From assembly GCA_963792385.1 (NCBI GenBank), contig CAWBVZ010000007.1, positions 1,240,001 to 1,304,000 of the forward strand: a DNA stretch of 64,000 nt, written 5' to 3'. This DNA is from DASSUW01 sp963792385. GTDB lineage: Bacteria > Actinomycetota > Thermoleophilia > Solirubrobacterales > Solirubrobacteraceae. The notes under the pieces are model-generated. The model was not told where the DNA came from and searched no databases. It saw nothing but the letters and a program-made list of their open reading frames with translations. Each line of letters starts with the position of its first letter. Position 1 is the first letter of the stretch. Both the position numbers and the translations under genes were made by a program. Positions 40,353-49,075 of this stretch are shown piece after piece.

Positions 40353-41215
40353 GGACGATCCGCACGATCGCCGAGATGCGCGCCCACGTCGGCCGCGTCC
40401 GGGACGAAGGGCGCACCGTCGGCCTCGTGCCGACGATGGGCGCCTTCCACGCCGGCCACCACTCGCTGATGCGCGCGGCCCGCGAGCGCTGCGACGAGGT
40501 CGTCGTCTCGCTGTTCGTCAACCCTGCCCAGTTCAACGACTCCGCCGACCTCGCCGGCTACCCACGCAGCGAGGAGCGCGACGCCGCCGAGGCGGTCGAG
40601 CTGGGCGTCGACGTGCTGTACGCGCCGTCGGTGGAGGAGGTCTACCCGCCCGGGTTCGCCACGTCCGTGCGTGTCGAAGGCCTGTCGGACGTGCTCGAAG
40701 GCGCCCAACGCGGCCCGGACCACTTCGCCGGCGTCTGCACCGTCGTGACCAAGCTGCTGAACGTCGTCACGCCCGACGTCGCCTTCTTCGGCCAGAAGGA
40801 CGCCCAGCAGGTCGCGGTCCTGCGCCGGATGGTGCGCGACCTCGACCTCGCCGTCGAGCTTGCGGTGCTGCCGACCGTGCGCGAGCCCGACGGCCTCGCG
40901 CTGTCGAGCCGCAACGTCCGCCTGGCGCCGGCCGAGCGCGAGCGCGCCGTCTCGCTCTCGCGTGCGTTGCGCGCCGCCGCCGCCGCAGTCGCGACCGGCG
41001 AGCGCGATGCAGCGGCGATCACCGCCGCCGCGCGCGCCGAGATGAACGGAGTCGAGCCCGAGTACCTCGCGCTCGTCGACCCCGACAGCTTCCAGCCGGT
41101 GCAAACCGTCGACGGCCGGGTACTCGTGGCCGTGGCGGCGTGCATCGGCGTCACCCGCCTCATCGACAACACCATCGTCCAGGCGGCGACCCCACCCGGG
41201 GCGCCGACCACGTAG
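40349..41215 (+). CDS. panC: Pantothenate synthetase PanC
   Basis: 288 aa, GTG start in a GTGA overlap. VGLVPTMGAFHAGHHSLMRAAR carries the HIGH-type ATP loop, VVSLFVNPAQFN the pantoate site, FFGQKDAQQVAVLRRMVRDL the ATP/pantoate loop and LALSSRN the KMSKS-like element. It joins pantoate and beta-alanine with ATP. panD is not in the window. It is 13 bp ahead of panB. Confidence 0.97.
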   Translation: MRTIRTIAEMRAHVGRVRDEGRTVGLVPTMGAFHAGHHSLMRAARERCDEVVVSLFVNPAQFNDSADLAGYPRSEERDAAEAVELGVDVLYAPSVEEVYPPGFATSVRVEGLSDVLEGAQRGPDHFAGVCTVVTKLLNVVTPDVAFFGQKDAQQVAVLRRMVRDLDLAVELAVLPTVREPDGLALSSRNVRLAPAERERAVSLSRALRAAAAAVATGERDAAAITAAARAEMNGVEPEYLALVDPDSFQPVQTVDGRVLVAVAACIGVTRLIDNTIVQAATPPGAPTT

Positions 41216-41228
41216 GAGGAGACAACCG

Positions 41229-42113
41229 ATGTCGTCAGCTCCCCGCCACGACCGCAAGCCGGTAACGCTCGGCAAGCTGCACGAGATGCGCGCGCTCGGC
41301 GAGCCGATCGTGATGGTCACGGCATACGACCACCCGAGCGCGGTGATCGTCGAGGAGGCCGGCGTCGACGTCGTGCTGGTCGGCGACTCGGCCGCCAACA
41401 ACGTGCTCGGCTACGCGGACACCGTGCCGGTCACCGTCGACGAGCTGCTGATGCTCGCGGCGGCCGTGCGGCGCGGCCTGAAGGTGCCGCTGCTGGTCGG
41501 CGACCTGCCGTTCGGCTCCTACGAGGCCTCGGACGAGCAGGCGATCGGCGCCGCGCACCGGTTCGTCAAGGAGGCCGGCTGCGACGCCGTCAAGCTCGAG
41601 GGCGGCGGCGCGATGGCCGAGCGGGCGCGCGCCATCGTGCGCGCCGGCGTGCCGGTGATGGGCCACGTCGGCCTGACGCCCCAGACCGCCACGGCGCTCG
41701 GCGGCTACCGCGCCCAGGGCCGGACGGCCGAGCGGGCGCGGCAGGTGCTCGAGGACGCGCGGGCGCTGCAGGAGGCCGGCTGCTTCGCGCTCGTCTTCGA
41801 GGCGATCCCGGCCGACGTGACCGACGTGATCATGGAGCACATGGAGGTGCCGATCATCGGCATCGGCGCGGGCTCGAGCACCGACGGACAGGTCCTCGTG
41901 CTGCACGACCTGCTCGGCATGCACGACGGCTTCCAGCCGAAGTTCGTCAAGCGCTACGCGGACATCAAGTCGGCGATGGTGCACGGCGTCGAGGCGTATG
42001 TGAACGAGGTGCGGACGCGCGCCTTCCCGCTCGCCGAGCACACCTACGGCATCGCGCCGGAGGAGCTCGATCGCCTGCGGGCACAGCTGCCTCCGCACCG
42101 TACGACCGTTTAA
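41229..42113 (+). CDS. panB: 3-methyl-2-oxobutanoate hydroxymethyltransferase PanB
   Basis: 294 aa, with a strong AGGAGGAGA ribosome-binding site 6 nt before ATG. MVTAYDHPSAVIVEEAGVDVVLVGDSAANNVLGY (Mg-binding Asp in VGDS), GDLPFGSYE, VKLEGGGAMAE, VMGHVGLTPQTATALGGYRAQGR and IIGIGAGSSTDGQVLVLHDLLGM are all present. It adds a hydroxymethyl group from 5,10-methylene-THF to ketoisovalerate. It is one of the few genes here with a clear Shine-Dalgarno, as expected for an internal operon gene. Confidence 0.97.
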   Translation: MSSAPRHDRKPVTLGKLHEMRALGEPIVMVTAYDHPSAVIVEEAGVDVVLVGDSAANNVLGYADTVPVTVDELLMLAAAVRRGLKVPLLVGDLPFGSYEASDEQAIGAAHRFVKEAGCDAVKLEGGGAMAERARAIVRAGVPVMGHVGLTPQTATALGGYRAQGRTAERARQVLEDARALQEAGCFALVFEAIPADVTDVIMEHMEVPIIGIGAGSSTDGQVLVLHDLLGMHDGFQPKFVKRYADIKSAMVHGVEAYVNEVRTRAFPLAEHTYGIAPEELDRLRAQLPPHRTTV

Positions 42114-42127
42114 ACAAAGGCTTCACC

Positions 42128-42133
42128 TACACT
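42128..42133 (+). promoter_or_regulatory. TACACT -10 box for the PhoU-like/PiT operon
   Basis: TACACT ends 8 nt before ATG 42142, in the same arrangement as upstream of the LPYTG gene. The 28-bp gap after panB has no hairpin, so the phosphate genes have their own leaderless-type promoter. Confidence 0.6.
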
Positions 42134-42141
42134 GGCCGCCC

Positions 42142-42765
42142 ATGCGGCTGTCCCACCTCTTCGCGCCGAAGGAGCGCGAGTTCTTCGACCTGTTCGAGGA
42201 AGCGGGCGCCAACATCGTCCGTGCGGCGGAGCTACTCGAGCGGATGCTCGAGAACTGGCCCGACCACGCCGAGCTGGCGCGCGACGTGCTCGTGTGCGAG
42301 CAGGAGGGCGACCGGATCACGCACGACATCATCCAGCGCCTGAACTCGACGTTCGTGACGCCGATCGACCGCGAGGACATCTACGCGCTCGCCTCGGCGC
42401 TCGACGACATCGTCGACTTCATCGAGGAGGTCTCCGACTTCCTCGGCCTGTACCGGATCGAGGCGCCGATGGATAAAGCCACCGAGATGGGGCAGATCCT
42501 GCATCAGTCGGCGCGGGCGGTCGCGGCCGCCATCCCGCGGCTGCGCACCTTCAAGGACATCCACCACTACACCGTCGAGATCAACCGGCTTGAGAACGAC
42601 GGCGACCGCGTCGTGCGCGAGGCGCTTGCGTCCCTGTTCGAACGCGGCATCGATCCGATGCTCGTGATCCGGTGGAAGGACATCTTCGAGCGCCTGGAGG
42701 ACGCCATCGACTCGACCGAGACGACGGCGAACATCCTCGAGGGCATCGTCATCAAGAACCAGTAG
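42142..42765 (+). CDS. PhoU-like DUF47-family phosphate transport regulator
   Basis: 207 aa, all-helical. FAPKEREFFDLFEEAGANIVRAAELLERML, CEQEGDRITHDIIQRLNSTFVTPIDREDIYALASALDDIVDFIEE and RLENDGDRVVREALASLFERG contain the repeated E-x-x-x-D metal-binding motifs of the PhoU/TIGR00153 (DUF47) family. Such proteins accompany PiT carriers and regulate or support their activity. 12 bp before pit. Confidence 0.93.
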   Translation: MRLSHLFAPKEREFFDLFEEAGANIVRAAELLERMLENWPDHAELARDVLVCEQEGDRITHDIIQRLNSTFVTPIDREDIYALASALDDIVDFIEEVSDFLGLYRIEAPMDKATEMGQILHQSARAVAAAIPRLRTFKDIHHYTVEINRLENDGDRVVREALASLFERGIDPMLVIRWKDIFERLEDAIDSTETTANILEGIVIKNQ

Positions 42766-42777
42766 CCGCGGAATCTG

Positions 42778-43878
42778 ATGCACAACGACGTGGTCCTGTG
42801 GATCGTCATCGCGACCGCGCTCGCGTTCGACTTCACCAACGGCTTTCACGACACCGCGAACGCGGTGGCGACTTCGATCTCCACCCGCGCGATGGCACCG
42901 CGGGTGGCGGTCACGATCGCCGCGGCCCTGAACTTCGTGGGCGCGTTCATCTCGCTCGCGGTCGCCGCCACGATCGCCTCGGGCATCGTCGACGCCGACC
43001 TGATCACGCTCGAGATCGTGTTCTCCGGCCTGATCGGCGCGATCGCCTGGAACCTGCTGACTTGGTACTTCGGGCTGCCGTCGTCCAGCTCGCACGCGCT
43101 TATCGGCGGCGTCGTGGGCGCCGCGTTCGCCGCCGAGGGCAGCGAGGCCGTGCTCGGCGCCGGGCTGGTCGAGAAGGTGATCGTCCCTGCCCTCGTCTCG
43201 CCCGTGCTCGCGTTCGTCACCGCGGGCATCGGGATCCTGATCATCTACCGGATCGTCGGGCGCCAGCGCCCGAGCACCGTCTCGCGCGGCTTCCGGCTCG
43301 GACAGATCATCTCCGGCAGCATGTTCTCGCTGTCGCACGGAACCAACGACGCCCAGAAGACGATGGGCATCATCGCCCTAGGGCTGGTGGCGAACGGGAA
43401 CCTGGCGCCGGGCGCCGACCCGCCGACGTGGGTGATCGTGTCCTCGGCCACCGTTATCGCGGCCGGCACGTACGTGGGCGGCTGGCGGATCATCCGCACG
43501 ATGGGCACGCGGATCATCAAGATGGATCCTGCTCAGGGCTTCGCGGCCCAGAGCGTGGGCGCGGCGGTGATCCTGTCGGCCTCGCATGTCGGCTTCCCGC
43601 TTTCGACCACGCAGGTGATCTCCGGCGGGATCATGGGAGCCGGCGCGGCCAAGCGCATCTCCGCGGTGCGCTGGGGTGTGGCCGGGAACATCGTGGTCGC
43701 CTGGGTGCTGACGCTGCCGGCCTCCGCAATCATGGGCGGCGTCACCTACGGCGTGACGCGCCTGTTCGGCACCGGCGCGGCCGGCCCCGTGGTGGTGTCG
43801 GCAGCGCTGCTCGGCCTGCTCGCGTGGGTGTTCGGGCGCCGCTTGGTGGCCGGCCGGACCCTGACGGCGGAGGGCTGA
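42778..43878 (+). CDS. pit: Low-affinity inorganic phosphate transporter (PiT family)
   Basis: 366 aa, about 10 helices. The two inverted PiT signatures are present: FDFTNGFHDTANAVATSISTRAM at the start and GSMFSLSHGTNDAQKTMGIIALG in the second half, plus GLPSSSSHALIGGVVGA. It moves metal-phosphate with protons. It is coupled to the PhoU-like gene, the usual bacterial arrangement. Confidence 0.95.
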   Translation: MHNDVVLWIVIATALAFDFTNGFHDTANAVATSISTRAMAPRVAVTIAAALNFVGAFISLAVAATIASGIVDADLITLEIVFSGLIGAIAWNLLTWYFGLPSSSSHALIGGVVGAAFAAEGSEAVLGAGLVEKVIVPALVSPVLAFVTAGIGILIIYRIVGRQRPSTVSRGFRLGQIISGSMFSLSHGTNDAQKTMGIIALGLVANGNLAPGADPPTWVIVSSATVIAAGTYVGGWRIIRTMGTRIIKMDPAQGFAAQSVGAAVILSASHVGFPLSTTQVISGGIMGAGAAKRISAVRWGVAGNIVVAWVLTLPASAIMGGVTYGVTRLFGTGAAGPVVVSAALLGLLAWVFGRRLVAGRTLTAEG

Positions 43879-43881
43879 GCG

Positions 43882-44121
43882 GTGCTCGCAACCGTGAAGG
43901 CGAGCGACATTCTCGAGGTGGTGTGGGTGTCGCTGGTGGCCGGCGTGCTCGTGTGCTTCGCCTATTCGCTCGTCGTGCTGGGTTCCGCCCGGGCGGACGA
44001 AGCGCGCCGGAACGGGCACGGCGTGGCATCGGTCGCGTTCGGCGCGCTCGCCGTGATCGCCCTGGCCGCGTGTGTCGCCGCCGTCGTGTACGGCGTGCAC
44101 GTCATGGTGTCCAAAGGCTAG
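43882..44121 (+). CDS. Small two-helix membrane protein
   Basis: 79 aa, GTG start only 3 bp after the PiT stop. Two hydrophobic helices (WVSLVAGVLVCFAYSLVVLG and FGALAVIALAACVAAVVYGVHVM) flank a short basic loop ARADEARRNGHG. No family recognised; position suggests an accessory subunit of the phosphate carrier. Its stop shares a CTAG palindrome with the convergent acyltransferase stop. Confidence 0.75.
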   Translation: MLATVKASDILEVVWVSLVAGVLVCFAYSLVVLGSARADEARRNGHGVASVAFGALAVIALAACVAAVVYGVHVMVSKG

Positions 44122-44708
44122 TACTCGATCGTGCGGATCACGCGGGCGGGTACGCCGGCGGCGATCGAGTAGGGCGGCAGGTCGGCGATCACGACTGAGT
44201 TCGCGCCGATCACGCAGCGGTCGCCGATCGTCACGCCGCTGGTGACGACGACGTTGGCGCCGAACCACACGTTGTCGCCCACCCGGGTCGGCCCCTTCGA
44301 TGTGAACCCCTGCCACGGCACCGGCTTCTCGGGGTCGTCGAAGCGGTGGTTGGCGTCGGTCACGAAGCAGCCGTTGGCGAGCATGCAGTGCTCGCCGATC
44401 TCGACGAGGTCGGCCGCCGCAACCTGCACGCCGAGGTTCAGGAACGTGCCACCGCCGATGCGGATCCGCGCCGGCGCCTGCGCGGTCAGCCAGACGCCGG
44501 GCTCGAGCACCACGTGCTCGCCCAGCTCGAGCCGGCCCTCGCGCAGCATCTCCAGCACGTTGCCGTGCACGGGCCAGCGGGCGAACGATTTGCGGCGCGC
44601 GAACTCGTAGTGGATGCGCGCCCGGTTCCACGGCAGCGAATTGCGCTCGTACCAGCGCCATTTCTGAGCCCACAGCTTGAGATCGGCGGCATCCAAGGGG
44701 CTGAGCAT
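44118..44708 (-). CDS. Hexapeptide-repeat (LbH) acyltransferase, WbbJ-like
   Basis: 196 aa. The left-handed beta-helix spans residues ~60-190 with hexapeptide turns (IRIGGG, LVEIGEHCMLANGCF, RVGDNVWFGANVVVTSGVTIGDRCVIGANSVV). HRFDDPEKP after TDAN provides the catalytic-type His (DANHR). These enzymes acetylate sugars such as maltose- or LPS-type residues using acetyl-CoA. It is monocistronic and convergent with the small membrane protein. Confidence 0.88.
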   Translation of the reverse strand: MLSPLDAADLKLWAQKWRWYERNSLPWNRARIHYEFARRKSFARWPVHGNVLEMLREGRLELGEHVVLEPGVWLTAQAPARIRIGGGTFLNLGVQVAAADLVEIGEHCMLANGCFVTDANHRFDDPEKPVPWQGFTSKGPTRVGDNVWFGANVVVTSGVTIGDRCVIGANSVVIADLPPYSIAAGVPARVIRTIEY

Positions 44709-44819
44709 GCCATGACCGGCCCGTTGCAGGGTGTCGTAATCCCGCTCGCTCTGGTTCCAGGAGTGTCATCTCAGGGACACGATGGACACCGAACCCGGAC
44801 CACCGGAGGTCTCTGAAAC

Positions 44820-45782
44820 GTGCGCCCGATCCGTCTGTTGCTGTTCTCCATTGCTTTGCTGATCCCCGCCGCGCCAGCGGCGGCGGCCGTGCCGCACGTC
44901 GTGCAGCCCGGCGAGACGCTGTGGTCAATCGCGGCGGCGAACAACCTCACGACCCGGACCGTGGCCTCGTTCAACGGCCTGTCCGAGAACGCCCAGGTGG
45001 TGCTCGGATCGACGATCCAGGTGCCGACCACGGTCGAGGGATACGCCGCCCTCCAGAACGCGGGGCTCGTGCCGGCCTCGCCGGCCGCGGCAGCGCCCGC
45101 CGCCGCTCCGGCCGCGGCACCGGCGGCTGCGCCGGCTTCAACGGGTGCCCCGGCGCCCCAGGGCGCCTACAAGGTGCGCGCCGGTGACACGCTCTCCGGG
45201 CTCGCCGCGCAGTCCGGCGTCTCGCTGAGCGCGATGGCGGCGATGAACGGCCTCGATCCCGCCGACGTGCTGCTGACCGGCACGGTGCTGAAGCTGCCGA
45301 GCGGCGCGTCCGCGCCCGCACAGGCGGCTGCGCCCGCCCCGGCGGCGACGGTCGTACCGGCGGCGGCGCCTGCCCCGACGTCCCAGAGCCTCACGGCCGC
45401 CGACATCCAGAGCGTGGCCAACGTCCACGGCGTCTCCCCCTCTCTGGCGGCCGCGATCGCCTGGCAGGAGAGCGGCTTCAACAACGGCATGGTCTCCGCG
45501 GCCAATGCGCGCGGCGTGATGCAGGTGATGCCGGGCACGTGGGACTACGTGCAGCAGAACCTCGCCGGCGGCCAGCAGCTCGACCCGAACTCGGCGACCG
45601 ACAACGTCCACGCCGGCGTCATGTACCTCAGGCGCCTGATCGACGACGCCGGGGGTGACGAGTCGGCGGCGATCGCCGGCTACTACCAGGGCCTCGCCTC
45701 GGTCCGCGACCGCGGGATGTTCGACGACACGAAGCAGTACGTCGAGAACGTCCAGGCGCTGAGATCACGCTTCGGGGGCTAA
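44820..45782 (+). CDS. Secreted LysM-LysM lytic transglycosylase
   Basis: 320 aa, GTG start with GGAGG 10 nt upstream. Signal peptide 1-23; LysM 1 at ~25-70 (HVVQPGETLWSIAAANNL); Ala/Pro linker; LysM 2 at ~117-160 (YKVRAGDTLSGLAAQSGV); Ala/Pro linker; SLT domain ~190-320 with catalytic Glu217 in AIAWQESGF, then ANARGVMQVMPGTWDYV and AGVMYLRRL. It cleaves peptidoglycan glycan strands outside the membrane. The 111-bp upstream gap holds only a weak 5-bp hairpin; no riboswitch recognised. Confidence 0.93.
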   Translation: MRPIRLLLFSIALLIPAAPAAAAVPHVVQPGETLWSIAAANNLTTRTVASFNGLSENAQVVLGSTIQVPTTVEGYAALQNAGLVPASPAAAAPAAAPAAAPAAAPASTGAPAPQGAYKVRAGDTLSGLAAQSGVSLSAMAAMNGLDPADVLLTGTVLKLPSGASAPAQAAAPAPAATVVPAAAPAPTSQSLTAADIQSVANVHGVSPSLAAAIAWQESGFNNGMVSAANARGVMQVMPGTWDYVQQNLAGGQQLDPNSATDNVHAGVMYLRRLIDDAGGDESAAIAGYYQGLASVRDRGMFDDTKQYVENVQALRSRFGG

Positions 45783-46220
45783 CGGAGAGAGAAGCGCTCG
45801 CGCAGGCGCCGGTGGCGCCACCGGAACACGGCGGCGAACAGGAGCTCCTGCACGCCGCCGGTTCCGGGTACGCGCGGGTCCCACGACACCTCGTCGATGA
45901 CGCGGCAGCCGCCGCCGGGCAGCGGCTGGAGCGTGCGGTCGTGGTGCCATCGCCTAGCAGAGCCGAGCGTTGAGCGCTCCCGGAATCCGCGGCCGGGCGC
46001 TGACCTCGGCGACGTTCAGGTCGTCGTAGTCGACCGGCACGACGCCGCCGAGCAGCACCCATGAGCGTCCGAGCGATCCCTCCCGCAGCGGCTCGTCCTG
46101 CGGGCCGGTCATGCGGAGCCAGGGCGAGAACTCCGCGTTGACGCCGCGCAGCGTGGTGACGCCGCGCCAGACCGCGTCCGGCGCGGCGCTGAGCGATGAG
46201 GCGATCCGGAACCCGGGCAA
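45779..46220 (-). pseudogene. SRPBCC/polyketide-cyclase-like gene with +1 frameshift
   Basis: The 5' part (TTG 46220, MPGFRIASSLSAAPDAVWRG, then SPWLRMTGP and LLGGVVPVDYDDLNVAEVS) starts a START-like SRPBCC domain. Near 46000 the frame fails and soon stops (ALNARLC). The next phase continues naturally as PGRGFRERSTLGSARRWHHD, then GGGCRVIDEVSWDPRVPG and a C-terminal helix ending RERFSLR. Removing one base in AGCGCCCGG (minus strand) restores ~146 aa. The start lies 4 nt after the pentapeptide gene stop. True decay or a sequencing error are both possible. Confidence 0.78.
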
Positions 46221-46223
46221 CGA

Positions 46224-46856
46224 CTAGCGCTCGTCCTCGTCGAGGACGCGGATCCCGAGTGCTGCGGCTAGGAGGGCGGCATTGCCGACGATGTCGGCCC
46301 ACGGCATCGCGGCGCCGCGCAGGCGCTCCAACCCGGTCAGCCCGTCGAGCGTGCAGTCGCGCAGCTCGCAGCGGTCGATACGGAGGCCCGTCAGGTCGAC
46401 CTCGGTGAGGTCGCAGCGGTCGAAGCGGACGGATCGCAGCAGCCCTTCGCGGAAGTCGGTCTGCGCGAGCAGGCAGCCGTCGAAGGTCACGCGCTCGAAG
46501 GTCGTTCCCGCGAAGGTGGCGAGGTCGATGCGGCAGTCGCGGAACACCGCGTCGGTGATCGTGCCGCGCGTCCACTGCGCGCCGGTGAGCCGGGCGCCCG
46601 TGACGACGACGCGCCGCAGCGACAGCTCCGGCGCGGCGAGGTTGGAGAGGTTGCCGCGATCGACGGCGACGTCGGCGAGCCGCAGCCCGGCGACGCGGGC
46701 GCCGCTGAGGTCGACGTCCACGAGGCGCGCCTCGCTGATGACCGCGCCGGCGCCGAGCTCGTCGCGCCCGAGCGTGACGTCCTCCAGCTCGCCCTCCGTT
46801 CGCGGCGCCTCGGGCGACCTCAGCGCGCGCGACGGCCGAGCCACGCCTTCGACCAT
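46224..46856 (-). CDS. Pentapeptide-repeat protein
   Basis: 210 aa from ATG 46856. Residues ~35-185 follow the A(D/N)Lxx-like pentapeptide pattern (ARLVDVDLSGARVAGLRLADV, FRDCRIDLATFAGTTFERVTFDGCLLAQTDFREGLLRSVRFDRCDLTEVDLTGLRI), predicting a right-handed quadrilateral beta-helix. The C-terminal helix WADIVGNAALLAAALGIRVLDED often ends such proteins. Function varies (gyrase protection, scaffolds) and cannot be assigned. Followed by the broken SRPBCC gene. Confidence 0.85.
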   Translation of the reverse strand: MVEGVARPSRALRSPEAPRTEGELEDVTLGRDELGAGAVISEARLVDVDLSGARVAGLRLADVAVDRGNLSNLAAPELSLRRVVVTGARLTGAQWTRGTITDAVFRDCRIDLATFAGTTFERVTFDGCLLAQTDFREGLLRSVRFDRCDLTEVDLTGLRIDRCELRDCTLDGLTGLERLRGAAMPWADIVGNAALLAAALGIRVLDEDER

Positions 46857-46981
46857 GCTCGCATGATCGCCAGCGTAGCCGCGCGCTACGGTAGGGCGCG
46901 TTAGACAGCGATGGCGCCCGGAGGGCTGAGACACTCAGCACGAATGTCCCCCTGCCACATAAGCCTGATCTTCTAATGGCC

Positions 46982-47005
46982 GAGGCCCGCGCATATGCGG
47001 GTCTC
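46982..47005 (-). terminator. 9-bp hairpin terminator of the DUF5996 gene
   Basis: GAGGCCCGC, loop GCATAT, GCGGGTCTC (one G-T pair), 6 nt past the DUF5996 stop on the minus strand. The rest of 46857-46981 contains no gene I can support. Confidence 0.65.
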
Positions 47006-47010
47006 CGTCT

Positions 47011-47931
47011 TTAAGCGACGGGCGGCGGCGTCCCCTCCGCGCTCGCGGGCAGCGCGGCGTCCCACCCGCACACCACGCAGGCGTGGCGGAACGCCGAGCG
47101 CGCGAACTCGAGCGCGGTGGCGTGTGGGTCGGAGGAGGCGACGACGTCGTCCCAGTCGAGGACGTATTCGCCGAGCGCGCCGTCCCAGCGCGCGGACGCC
47201 GGGGAGAGCGTCGCGGCGGCGAATCCCTCCGGCGCCGGGTGCGCGTAGGCGTAGAACGCCGCCTTCCCGTACCGCGCATCGCCGGGCCACCAGCCGACGG
47301 CGACCTCCTGGACGTCCATCGCGTTGCGCATGATGAAGTCGTCCGACGGCGGGCCGGCCGGCTCGCCGGAGAAGAGATTCACCGCCAGGTCGAACGATCC
47401 CCACCACGCGTTGACCGGCGTCGAGCGCCCGCGGTAGGGCGCGCGGAACGCCGCGAGCACCAGCGCGGCACGCGTGGCCGCGGCGAGGTAGGTCGCCACG
47501 TGGCTCGTGTCGTAGGTCGCGTGCTCTTCGTCCTCGTCGAGTGGCACGGTCCACGGGACCTCCTGCGGCGTCGGGTCGATCTCGACCGCGCCGGCGAGGT
47601 CGCGGACCGCCGCCAGCAGCTCGCGCGTGACCTCGCCGACGGGTCGGTCGGGCTCGAGCGCAACGCGCGCCACGCGCCCGTCGCTGTGCTCGGCGACCGC
47701 CTCGTGGCTGTGCAGGTCGAGCGCCACGACCAGCGCCCCCGAGCCGTCGGGGGCGGGGAGCGGGAGCGTCTCCCACCCGTGCGCGGTCAGGCGGAGCGCG
47801 GCATGCTGCAGCTGAGGCTCGGGCGGGGCGAGCACCGCCGCGAGCTTTCCCAGCACCTGAGTGTGCGCGTGCAGCGTGTTGCGCGTCTCAATCCACGTCT
47901 CATACGGGAGGCTCGGCCAAGGGGAGGACAT
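47011..47931 (-). CDS. DUF5996 family protein
   Basis: 306 aa. WPSLPYETWIETRNTLHAHTQVLGKLAAVLAPPEP, LDLHSHEAV, NAWWGSFDLAVNLFSGEPAGPP and VGWWPGDARYGKAAFYAYAHPAPEGF are the conserved segments of DUF5996, found widely in actinobacteria and proteobacteria. No enzymatic activity is established. The aromatic/His-rich conserved blocks suggest ligand or metal binding. Single gene with a TACCGT box 6 nt before ATG 47931. Confidence 0.88.
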   Translation of the reverse strand: MSSPWPSLPYETWIETRNTLHAHTQVLGKLAAVLAPPEPQLQHAALRLTAHGWETLPLPAPDGSGALVVALDLHSHEAVAEHSDGRVARVALEPDRPVGEVTRELLAAVRDLAGAVEIDPTPQEVPWTVPLDEDEEHATYDTSHVATYLAAATRAALVLAAFRAPYRGRSTPVNAWWGSFDLAVNLFSGEPAGPPSDDFIMRNAMDVQEVAVGWWPGDARYGKAAFYAYAHPAPEGFAAATLSPASARWDGALGEYVLDWDDVVASSDPHATALEFARSAFRHACVVCGWDAALPASAEGTPPPVA

Positions 47932-47937
47932 ACACGA

Positions 47938-47943
47938 ACGGTA
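47938..47943 (-). promoter_or_regulatory. TACCGT -10 box for the DUF5996 gene
   Basis: TACCGT on the minus strand, 6 nt before ATG 47931, with no ribosome-binding site; leaderless-type. Confidence 0.5.
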
Positions 47944-48014
47944 CCCCGATCAGTTTCGCGACATCGCGGCGTTAAACCGGTCGTCATGCAGTCATCCAGA
48001 CCAAGGAGCACACG

Positions 48015-48614
48015 ATGAGCAAGGTCTTCACCGGGGCGAGCATGTCCCTGGACGGCTACATCTCCGGCCCGGCCGAGACGGGCTTCGAGCACCTCTTCAA
48101 GTGGTACGGCAACGGCGACGTCGAGGTGCCGACCGCGAAGCCCGAGATGACGCCCCGGCTGTCCGCACAGAGCGCGGAGCACCTCCGGGACATCACCGCC
48201 AACACCGGGGCGCTGGTCGTCGGGCGCAAGCTGTTCGACCACGTCAACGGCTGGGACGGGAACCATCCGATGGGCGTGCCCGTCGTCGTGGTCACCCACA
48301 GCGTGCCGGAGGGCTGGCCGCGCGAGGACGCTCCGTTCACGTTCGTCACGGACGGCATCGAGAGCGCGATCGAGCAGGCCGGCGCGATCGCCGGCGACAA
48401 GGTCGTCGGGGTCAACGGCGGCACGATCGCCCGCCAGTGCCTGGACGCGGGCCTGCTCGACGAGGTGTGGATCGATCTCGTCCCCGTCCTGCTCGGCGAC
48501 GGCACGCCGTTCTTCGCGGAGCTGAAGACCGCTCCGGTCGAGCTCGAGGGGCCGGTGTCGATCGTCGAGGGCATCGACGTCACGCACCTGCGCTACCGCG
48601 TCCGCTATCCGTGA
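48015..48614 (+). CDS. Dihydrofolate-reductase-like / RibD C-terminal family reductase
   Basis: 199 aa, AAGGAG ribosome-binding site 7 nt before ATG. VFTGASMSLDGYISGP is the N-terminal strand and loop of the RibD_C family, GALVVGRKLFDHVNGWDG the central loop, and VVGVNGGTIARQCLDAGLLDEVWIDLVPVLLGDGTPFF the NADPH-binding and C-terminal signature. Probably a cytoplasmic NADPH-dependent reductase; the substrate of these stand-alone members is unknown. It is read toward the VOC gene. Confidence 0.88.
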   Translation: MSKVFTGASMSLDGYISGPAETGFEHLFKWYGNGDVEVPTAKPEMTPRLSAQSAEHLRDITANTGALVVGRKLFDHVNGWDGNHPMGVPVVVVTHSVPEGWPREDAPFTFVTDGIESAIEQAGAIAGDKVVGVNGGTIARQCLDAGLLDEVWIDLVPVLLGDGTPFFAELKTAPVELEGPVSIVEGIDVTHLRYRVRYP

Positions 48615-48633
48615 CGAACGCTCGGGTCGCCGG

Positions 48634-49011
48634 TCAGCCGTTCTGGATCACGGACAGGACGTTCCCCGCCGGATCCTTGAACCACGCGATCAGCGGCCCG
48701 CCGCCGCGGAAGATGCCCTTCTCGTCGGTCTCGATCTCGGTCCCGGCATAGCGCTCGAACTCGACGCCGCGCGCGGCCAGGCCGTCGACGGCGGTCTCGA
48801 TGTCGTCAACCGGGAAGTTCAGGATCGTGAACTCCGCCGGCGTGTGATCTTCCTTCGGATAGATCAGCGTCGCGCGGTCGCCCGCGATGTGCAGCGTCAG
48901 CAGCCCGTTCTCCTCGGACACCTTCAGCCCGAGCGTGTCGCCGTAGAACTGCTTCGCCTTCGGGATGTCGTCAACCGCGAACCCGCTGAATGCCTTGGTG
49001 TTCTCGAACAT
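48634..49011 (-). CDS. VOC superfamily (glyoxalase-like) protein
   Basis: 125 aa, AGGGAGG ribosome-binding site upstream of ATG. Paired beta-alpha-beta-beta-beta modules: AFSGFAVDDIPKAKQFYGDTLGLKVSEENGLLTLHI and FPVDDIETAVDGLAARGVEFERY, then AWFKDPAGNVLSVIQ with the C-terminal metal Glu replaced by Ser-Val (NVLSVIQ). Such replacement is common in non-glyoxalase VOC proteins, so it may bind rather than isomerise. Function unknown. Confidence 0.85.
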   Translation of the reverse strand: MFENTKAFSGFAVDDIPKAKQFYGDTLGLKVSEENGLLTLHIAGDRATLIYPKEDHTPAEFTILNFPVDDIETAVDGLAARGVEFERYAGTEIETDEKGIFRGGGPLIAWFKDPAGNVLSVIQNG

Positions 49012-49075
49012 GTCGTGATGCCTCCCTGATAGGGGTCTAGGAAAGAAGACCCGATCCGCGGGCGAAATTCATCGC

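Noticed and set aside
44709..44819. c-di-AMP (ydaO) riboswitch before the LysM transglycosylase
   Set aside because: The class often precedes wall hydrolases, but the conserved core elements are not present and the gap is only 111 bp with one weak hairpin.
46860..47010. tRNA or small RNA gene in the gap after the DUF5996 gene
   Set aside because: No cloverleaf, T-loop or CCA pattern; only a terminator-like hairpin.
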